From the IMG/VR virus record IMGVR_UViG_3300032829_000008, positions 1-64,000 of that record: a DNA stretch of 64,000 bases. One strand, written 5' to 3'. Both the position numbers and the translations under genes were made by a program. Positions 58,640 to 64,000 of this stretch are shown here, one piece after another (position 1 is the stretch's first letter; each line of letters starts with the position of its first letter). The notes under the pieces are model-generated. The model saw only the letters and a program-made list of their open reading frames with translations. It made no database searches and was not told the DNA's origin. Source of the DNA: a virus.

Positions 58640-59389
58640 ATGAGGAAGAAGATCGCATTTTTGATGACACTGGCACTCGTGACGACCGCATGCGGACACG
58701 CCGAGCAGACCCGCGGAGCGGGCATCAACCTGGGGAAGCAGGCTGCCACCATCACGCTGACGTCAGGCAACAACAACGACGTCAAGGTGGCCAACAACCA
58801 AGGCATGACGGGCATCGTCCGCATGGTGGCCAACGCCAGTGGCTCCACGCTCACCGGCCTGGACGCTTCCACAGCTGCGGATGGTGATCTGCTGTGGATC
58901 CGCAACGACGCTTCCAGCGGCAACATCACGCTCACTAGCGGCGACAGCAACAGCCTGGCGGCCAACCGGTTCACTACTCCCGGCAGCGTCAGCCAAGTGG
59001 TCGTGCCACACCAGAGCATCATGCTGGAGTACGATGCCACTGCCGGCTGGGTGACTGGTGGTAAGGGCACCGATACCTTCAACGGCAACCTGGTCGTCGC
59101 GAGCACCGGACACATGCTGGCCACCGGCAGCGCGCCCGCCCTCAGCAGCTGCGGAAGCACGCCGTCGCCGACCATCGTAGGCAGCGACGTCGCTGGCACC
59201 GTGACCACGGGTGGTACCGCCACCACGTGCACCATCACGTTTGCCACGACGTACGGCACGGCGCCGAGCTGCATCCTGCGCCCGCAGGGCACCGCGACTC
59301 AGCCGGTGTACACCACCAGTGCCACGGCAATCACCGTGACCACCGACATCGCGCAGACGGTGTACGACTACATCTGCGTGGGGCACTGA
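58640..59389 (+). CDS. Secreted/lipoprotein-signal virion-like protein
   Basis: 249 residues from ATG 58640. MRKKIAFLMTLALVTTACGH is a signal with lipobox-like TTAC (Cys18). The mature part is Thr/Gly/Ser/Asn-rich all-beta (ITLTSGNNNDVKVANN, TLTSGDSNSLAANRF), like phage or surface beta-solenoid domains. An exported protein inside the portal-terminase region is odd. It may be displayed on the host envelope to block or mask adsorption. Confidence 0.62.
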   Translation: MRKKIAFLMTLALVTTACGHAEQTRGAGINLGKQAATITLTSGNNNDVKVANNQGMTGIVRMVANASGSTLTGLDASTAADGDLLWIRNDASSGNITLTSGDSNSLAANRFTTPGSVSQVVVPHQSIMLEYDATAGWVTGGKGTDTFNGNLVVASTGHMLATGSAPALSSCGSTPSPTIVGSDVAGTVTTGGTATTCTITFATTYGTAPSCILRPQGTATQPVYTTSATAITVTTDIAQTVYDYICVGH

Positions 59390-59393
59390 TCTC

Positions 59394-60995
59394 ATGACCG
59401 ACGCGCCCGTCTTTCAGTACAAGCGGCTCAAGCAGTGCCACCCGCGCGTGGATCTGGGGAGCCTGCGCTGCTTGCACGCGCTGTACAGGGGCGGGCGCCA
59501 TCTACTAAAGGACGACGTCGTGATGACGGAGGTGTTCCCACGGCACCTCCACGAGAAGCCGTCCACCTACGACGAGCGGCGTCGGCGCGCGTTCTACGAG
59601 AACCTATTCGCTCTGGTGATCAACCAGATCAGCGCGGGTCTGGCGCAGGACCCCATCCGCTTGGCCGCGCTCAACGAAGATGAGGCCGGTACGCGGGACG
59701 CCTACTGGACGGCACTGCTGGAGAATGCTGCGCCCCCAGGTCCGGAGAGCGAGCAGCGGCCACTGGATCAGGTGGTGCGCGCCTGGGCCGTGGAGGCGCT
59801 GGTGTGCGGCTGGGCGTGGCTGCAATGCGACATGCCCCCACCCGACACGGTCAGCAAGAGTCTGGGTGAGCAGGAGGCAGCTGGCAGCCTGCGGGCATAT
59901 CCGTGCTTGTGGCCCACCGACTGCGTGGTGGACTGGTCCGAGCAGAACGGTCACCTTCAGTGGGTGCGCACCTACGAGTGCAAGATCCCGGACGACGACC
60001 CCACCAAGCCCCGCACCACGGAGGTGCGCTGCTGGACGCTGTGGACTGCGGACAAGTGGTACCGCTACGAGGTCACCATCGACACCAGTCCGCAGAGCCA
60101 GCGCCGCGAGCCGCAGCCAGACGATTTCATCCCACCGGTGGATCAGGGCGACCACAGCTTCGGCGTCGTACCGTGGCTGAAGTTCGATCTGTGCCGCAAC
60201 GGCGACACCTACCTGCACGTGGGCGACATGCTGGAGTCGCTGTGCAAGAACTACTTCAATCGCAGCAACGGCGAGTCGTTCCAGTGGATCGCCACGTACT
60301 ACCAGCAACTGTATGAGTTCCTGGGGCAGGAGATGCCTGGCATCGACACGCCGGTGCCGGAGAATCAGACCAACCCCAATCGCGCCCACGCAGTGCGAGG
60401 GCCCAACATCGTCCAAGTGCGCGGCAAGGACGACGACGCGCGGTACGTGGCACCCGACATGACTGGTGCCGAGGTCGGCCACAAGAGCCTGCAGCAGCAG
60501 CGCGACGCTATCATGCGCAGCACCGGCCACATGGCGCTCAGCCAAGACACCAGCGGCGCCATGCTCCGTCGCAGCGCTGATAGCAAGAAACAGGACAGCA
60601 TCGCACAGGAGATCCTGCTCGGCGCCATCGGCAAGCGGTTGCTGGCCGCCGCGCAGCACGTCATGGTGATGCTGGCTGCTGGTCGCCGCAAGAGCGAGGA
60701 GGCCCCGCAGCTGCAGGGGTACGAACACTTCAGTATCCAAGACGTGGACAACATGATCCAACAGGTGGTGGAGCTGGAGCCGGTTGGCATCAAGTCCGCC
60801 ACCGCGCTGGTGGAAATGCAGTGGCGCCTGCTGCGCACCCTACTTGGTGACGACACGCCGGAGGAGGTCATGACCAGGGTCCGCAAGGAACTGGAGATGG
60901 CCATCACCCAGGAGCAGCTCATGGCACCGCCGCCACCCGCACCACCGAAGTACGGCGAGGAGCCTCCTCCACCACCAGAGAAGGAGCCAGCATGA
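59394..60995 (+). CDS. Portal protein
   Basis: 533 residues. Mostly helical with a DUF-type portal pattern: RRAFYENLFALVINQISAGL, then YFNRSNGESFQWIATYYQQL (about 280-300), SQDTSGAMLRRSADSKKQ (about 380) and a helical C-terminus ending in Pro-rich PPPPAPPKYG. Its length and place between terminase and MuF-like genes fit the portal. It forms the ring for DNA entry. Confidence 0.85.
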   Translation: MTDAPVFQYKRLKQCHPRVDLGSLRCLHALYRGGRHLLKDDVVMTEVFPRHLHEKPSTYDERRRRAFYENLFALVINQISAGLAQDPIRLAALNEDEAGTRDAYWTALLENAAPPGPESEQRPLDQVVRAWAVEALVCGWAWLQCDMPPPDTVSKSLGEQEAAGSLRAYPCLWPTDCVVDWSEQNGHLQWVRTYECKIPDDDPTKPRTTEVRCWTLWTADKWYRYEVTIDTSPQSQRREPQPDDFIPPVDQGDHSFGVVPWLKFDLCRNGDTYLHVGDMLESLCKNYFNRSNGESFQWIATYYQQLYEFLGQEMPGIDTPVPENQTNPNRAHAVRGPNIVQVRGKDDDARYVAPDMTGAEVGHKSLQQQRDAIMRSTGHMALSQDTSGAMLRRSADSKKQDSIAQEILLGAIGKRLLAAAQHVMVMLAAGRRKSEEAPQLQGYEHFSIQDVDNMIQQVVELEPVGIKSATALVEMQWRLLRTLLGDDTPEEVMTRVRKELEMAITQEQLMAPPPPAPPKYGEEPPPPPEKEPA

Positions 60996-61303
60996 GCTGC
61001 CCCCACGGTGCCAACAGTACGCCCGCCACGTGCAGCCAGTGTCTGGGTGTGATCCCACGCAAGGTCGCCATTCAGGAGACACCCGATGGGGCCATCCTGA
61101 CCATCGATGGTCAGCCCACCGGGCTGATGGCCGCCGTGTACAATCGCATGCCTCGCACTTCGCTCAGCGCGGCGTATCGCGGCAACGCGCCGCAGCCGCC
61201 GGACGAGCGCAATGCTCGCCATGATCGGCGTCCCGCCAAGTGCAGCCAGTGCGGCAGCACCAAGCACATGCGCCCCAAGTGCCCAGGAGCGATGTACAAC
61301 TGA
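60992..61303 (+). CDS. Zinc-knuckle protein
   Basis: 103 residues from ATG 60992. CPHGANSTPATCSQCLGVI and KCSQCGSTKHMRPKCPG are two Cys/His sites, the second a zinc knuckle. Within the head block, so a virion or packaging link is possible. Confidence 0.58.
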   Translation: MSCPHGANSTPATCSQCLGVIPRKVAIQETPDGAILTIDGQPTGLMAAVYNRMPRTSLSAAYRGNAPQPPDERNARHDRRPAKCSQCGSTKHMRPKCPGAMYN

Positions 61304-61515
61304 TGCGCGATGTGTGGTGCAGCGTGGATGACCTGGAGGATGGCGACATCGTCCTGGGGTACAGCCGCGACGGCGTCTACGCCGCGTGGCAGGGTCCACT
61401 GCACGTGCGCTACACGATGCTCGGCAAGCGATGGATGGACGATCAGGGACGCGACCAGGGGCGCATCCAAAGAACGCTGCTCATCGGATGCAGCATGCGG
61501 GTATTGCGGCCATGA
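61303..61515 (+). CDS. Small beta-rich protein, unassigned
   Basis: 70 residues from ATG 61303 (TGATG). W-rich strands (DGDIVLGYSRDGVYAAWQG). No motif; coupled to neighbours. Confidence 0.52.
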   Translation: MRDVWCSVDDLEDGDIVLGYSRDGVYAAWQGPLHVRYTMLGKRWMDDQGRDQGRIQRTLLIGCSMRVLRP

Positions 61516-61793
61516 AGCGTCGGGTGACAGTGGAGGTGGTAAATCTGGAGGACACCGTCGCAGGTGTGGCCGCGGTGCTGCGCTACTACGCCAAGCATCC
61601 GGAGCGCTACACCGGTGTCATGGTGATTGCGACGATGCCTGGCGGTGCGTACGAAGTCAAGTACACCGGCACCAGCAATGTGGCCGAACGCCTAGGACAA
61701 CTGGAGCTGCTCAAGGATCAGATGCTGGACGATGCAGAGGAGCACCCTCAGGAGGGCGCGGAATGGTACGCGTACCTACGGAGGCATCACTGA
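61512..61793 (+). CDS. Small alpha/beta protein, unassigned
   Basis: 93 residues from ATG 61512. Strands (MKRRVTVEVVNLEDTV, VMVIATMPGGAYEVKYTG) and helices. No motif recognised. ATG overlaps. Confidence 0.53.
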   Translation: MKRRVTVEVVNLEDTVAGVAAVLRYYAKHPERYTGVMVIATMPGGAYEVKYTGTSNVAERLGQLELLKDQMLDDAEEHPQEGAEWYAYLRRHH

Positions 61794-61957
61794 TGCATCG
61801 GTTCCCGTGGATCTGCCGGTGGCTGGCTGACGCGCACCGCATGGGGAAAGAACTACTCGATTCTAGGCGCGAGCTGATGCCCAGCGTGCGCGAATTTTTC
61901 TCGATCGACAAGGAGAACAGCGATGAGCAGTGCGACCAAGACCCTGCAGGTGGGTGA
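61793..61957 (+). CDS. Small helical protein, unassigned
   Basis: 54 residues from ATG 61793 (TGATG). Helix MHRFPWICRWLADAHRMGKE and a charged end. The next gene starts inside it. Confidence 0.48.
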   Translation: MHRFPWICRWLADAHRMGKELLDSRRELMPSVREFFSIDKENSDEQCDQDPAGG

Positions 61958-62243
61958 TACGATCCAGCAGCGCGTGAAGGTGTACGGCCAGGATCCCAAC
62001 AACAACCCCAGCCAGGTGGAGGACATTTCCTCTCCACTGGTGCTGAGCGTGGGGAACTCGGCCGTGGTCAGCGCCAGCGTGGACCCTGGTGACAATCGCC
62101 TGGTGGTGCTGCATGGCGTGGGAGCCGGCACCACGGTGGTGGGCGTCGACACCAGCCCACCCATGCCGGCGGGCGGCAAGCTGACCATCAGCGTGTCGGT
62201 GACCGCACCCATGCCTGACGATCGGCACATCGAGCCGCTCTGA
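61923..62243 (+). CDS. Ig-like head decoration-type protein
   Basis: 106 residues from ATG 61923. Ig/Big-like beta pattern (VLSVGNSAVVSASVDPGDN, RLVVLHGVGAGTTVVGVDTS) typical of phage decoration or surface domains. Sits just before the MuF-like gene. A head or tail surface role is likely. Confidence 0.6.
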   Translation: MSSATKTLQVGDTIQQRVKVYGQDPNNNPSQVEDISSPLVLSVGNSAVVSASVDPGDNRLVVLHGVGAGTTVVGVDTSPPMPAGGKLTISVSVTAPMPDDRHIEPL

Positions 62244-63154
62244 TGTCAGAACTGGGCGACGCAATTCGGGCAAATGCGCTGGCCGTGCAACGGCTGAGCG
62301 AACCCGATTTGCGCGCCATCCTTCCCGTGCTGAGGAGGGCCCGCGACGAGACTGCCGCGGGGCTGGTGGAGTTCTTACAGCAGCGCGATGGTGGCGACAC
62401 GTATACCGTGCACACCCACCGCGCGCTGCTGGCGCAGCTGGAGCCAGCAATCAGGACGATCGAGCACGAGCTGGCACCAGCGGCGCGGCGCGACGTGACC
62501 CGGGACGCGCAGCAGGCCAGCGGGTGGGCCGTCAAACACCTGCGCGCTGTGGCCGAGGCGGGCGAGAAGCATTTCGCGATGGCGACACCGCCGCTGCGGT
62601 TCGATAGTGCCCTGGTAATCCGCGATGCCAATCATGTGCTGCACACGCGGTTCGCCAGCAGCGCGGCCCGCTACGCCGGTGCGGCCGGGGCGCGCATGCG
62701 CGACACATTGGCAGTCAGCCTGATCCGCGGGGAGACCATCGATCAGATGACTAGGCGGTTGTTGGCCGGGGGTGACGTGCGGCTGCGCACCCTGCAGCGC
62801 CGTGGTTCAGAGGCAGTGGCGGAGGGCGTGGCCGAGCGCCAGTTCTTTCGCAACTACGCCGATGCCGAGCGATTGGCGCGCACTGAGCTGGTCAACGCGT
62901 ATGGTGAAATCCAGGTGCAGGGTCTGGAGGCCGCCAACCGCGAGGACCCCGGATGGCTCAAGCGGTGGGACGCGGCCAATGATCGCAAGGTGTGCCCCTG
63001 GTGCTGGTCGCTCAACAACGTGACCGTCGCACCGGAGGAGCCGTTTCCGGAGGGCGTGGATCATCCACCCCTCCACCCCTGCTGCCGGTGCGCCGTGGTA
63101 CCATGGCGCGTGGAGTGGCCAGCGTGGGAGCAGTTCTTCAAGCGAGCCGCCTAG
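62243..63154 (+). CDS. MuF-like minor head protein
   Basis: 303 residues. The C-terminal RWDAANDRKVCPWCWSLNNV and HPPLHPCCRCAVVPW are the Cys-rich signature of phage Mu F / SPP1 gp7 minor head proteins. The N-terminal part is helical. It follows the portal group and precedes the scaffold, in canonical order. It helps assemble the head. Confidence 0.85.
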   Translation: MSELGDAIRANALAVQRLSEPDLRAILPVLRRARDETAAGLVEFLQQRDGGDTYTVHTHRALLAQLEPAIRTIEHELAPAARRDVTRDAQQASGWAVKHLRAVAEAGEKHFAMATPPLRFDSALVIRDANHVLHTRFASSAARYAGAAGARMRDTLAVSLIRGETIDQMTRRLLAGGDVRLRTLQRRGSEAVAEGVAERQFFRNYADAERLARTELVNAYGEIQVQGLEAANREDPGWLKRWDAANDRKVCPWCWSLNNVTVAPEEPFPEGVDHPPLHPCCRCAVVPWRVEWPAWEQFFKRAA

Positions 63155-63169
63155 ACCAACGGAGGATGT

Positions 63170-63847
63170 ATGGCAGACGAAGACGACCCGGAGATCGACG
63201 AGAAGTTCACCAAGGCGTTCAACAAGTTGTTCCACGCTGGCATGGCCGAGCGCGACAAGCGCACTGCCAAGCAGATGCAGAAACTGGTGGAGGATGGTGT
63301 CGGCAACGCCATCAAGGGATTGACCGAGCAGCTGCCCGAGCTGCTCAAATCCCACCTGCCACCGCCCCCGGAACAGCCGAAGCAGCAACCCGGGCAGCTC
63401 AGCCCGGAGCTGGAGGCGCGGTTCGCCAAGACCGACAAGGAGCTGAAGGAGGCCCGGGCCGCAGCCGAGAAGTGGAAGACTGCGGCCGAGGAGCAGCAGC
63501 GCGCTCGTGACCGCAGTGAGGAGCAGCAGTTGCTCCAGCAGCACCTGACGGGCAAGGTGAAGCCGGTGCTGCTGCCGGTGGCAGTGGCGCAGCTGCACGG
63601 CACCAACATCGTCCGCGACAAGGAAAGCGGCAAGGTCGTGTGGAGGGACGATGACGGCGAGTTCCTCCCCCTGGCGGATGGCGTGGAGAAGTGGGCCAAG
63701 AGCGAGCTGGGCAAGGAGTTCGCGCCTCCGGTCAGCGCGGGTGGCAGTGGTAGCCGCGGTGGCAGCGGCAACAACAACACCGGCAGAAGCGGCAAGATCG
63801 AGAACAGCGAGCAGCTGGCCGACATTCTGTTTCCGGGGAAGCTGTGA
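63170..63847 (+). CDS. Scaffolding protein
   Basis: 225 residues with GGAGG before ATG 63170. Acidic N-terminus (MADEDDPEIDEKFTKAFN), a Pro/Gln linker (PPPPEQPKQQPGQLS) and a long coiled coil (DKELKEARAAAEKWKTAAEE), then a Gly/Ser/Asn-rich linker and a hydrophobic end (QLADILFPGKL). This layout is typical of phage scaffolds, placed between MuF and capsid genes. Confidence 0.8.
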   Translation: MADEDDPEIDEKFTKAFNKLFHAGMAERDKRTAKQMQKLVEDGVGNAIKGLTEQLPELLKSHLPPPPEQPKQQPGQLSPELEARFAKTDKELKEARAAAEKWKTAAEEQQRARDRSEEQQLLQQHLTGKVKPVLLPVAVAQLHGTNIVRDKESGKVVWRDDDGEFLPLADGVEKWAKSELGKEFAPPVSAGGSGSRGGSGNNNTGRSGKIENSEQLADILFPGKL

Positions 63848-64000
63848 CGGCCCAGCGCGGTTGGCCGGTGGTGCGTGTCCACGTGGAGGCCAAGAACGAT
63901 GGCGTCCACGTGCTCATCGGTCGTGTCAACAGTGATGGCGAGCGCCACGAGACGAGCAGCGTCCACCCGCACATGCAGGCAGCGCTGCACTACGTGGACG
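63844..64000 (+). CDS. Gene cut by the right edge, unassigned
   Basis: 52 residues visible from GTG 63844 (GTGA overlap with the scaffold stop), open to the window end. TAQRGWPVVRVHVEAKNDG and VHVLIGRVNSDGERHETS look beta-rich. Gene order predicts a head protein, perhaps a decoration protein before the major capsid gene. Confidence 0.5.
   Translation, partial: MTAQRGWPVVRVHVEAKNDGVHVLIGRVNSDGERHETSSVHPHMQAALHYVD

Noticed and set aside
1-64000. CRISPR array, insertion sequence, integrase or lysogeny repressor
   Set aside because: No regular spacer-repeat pattern, transposase, recombinase or CI-like gene could be found by reading.

Overview
The window is almost the whole genome of a tailed double-stranded DNA phage with a contractile tail (myovirus type). 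Every gene I can support lies on the + strand. Genes are packed tightly, most often joined by 4-base stop/start overlaps (ATGA or GTGA), and the DNA is visibly GC-rich. I see no integrase or lysogeny repressor. Lipoprotein signals (50.1, 57.7, 58.6 kb) point to a Gram-negative host. A lanthipeptide-like precursor and promoters of sigma-54 type would suit a myxobacterium-like host, but that is inference. The right end stops just after the scaffold gene and the left end starts with small head genes ahead of the neck. The genome is therefore probably circular or circularly permuted, and the major capsid gene should lie in the short missing join.

Layout: 0-20.8 kb is head completion, neck, tail sheath, tube, tail chaperone (with a likely -1 frameshift), tape measure, baseplate (LysM, hub, spike, gp25, gpJ and gpI types), adhesins including an SGNH esterase, small membrane proteins and a papain-like protease. 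20.8-21.2 kb is a non-coding control region. 21.2-44.5 kb is DNA metabolism: an SNF2-type helicase, a Dda/RecD-like helicase, family A DNA polymerase, a DEDDh exonuclease, a VRR-Nuc nuclease and a primase-helicase. Mixed in is a nucleotide and base-modification set: a thymine hypermodification-type protein, a thymidylate synthase homologue, a P-loop kinase, a 5'-deoxynucleotidase, a DUF1599-type protein, a dCMP deaminase and a MazG-like protein. 44.5-46.3 kb is lysis (GH25 muramidase with membrane proteins). 46.3-55.1 kb is an accessory island of small genes: a 2H phosphoesterase, a lanthipeptide-like precursor, a tRNA-like element, a stand-alone receiver domain, a lipoprotein and a GIY-YIG protein. 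55.1-55.4 kb is a diverged second copy of the control region. 55.4-64 kb is terminase, portal, a MuF-like head protein and scaffold.

The most unusual signal is a family of eight promoter-like elements (near 29.0, 30.7, 47.8, 49.0, 50.3, 51.0, 51.3 and 52.2 kb). Each has a sigma-54-like GG-N10-GC core preceded by GTTAAC/GTAAAC-type half-sites. The nearer site is centred either 54-55 or 44-46 bp from the GG, a difference of about one helical turn. In six of the eight an ATG lies 13-14 bases after the core, so those transcripts would be nearly leaderless.
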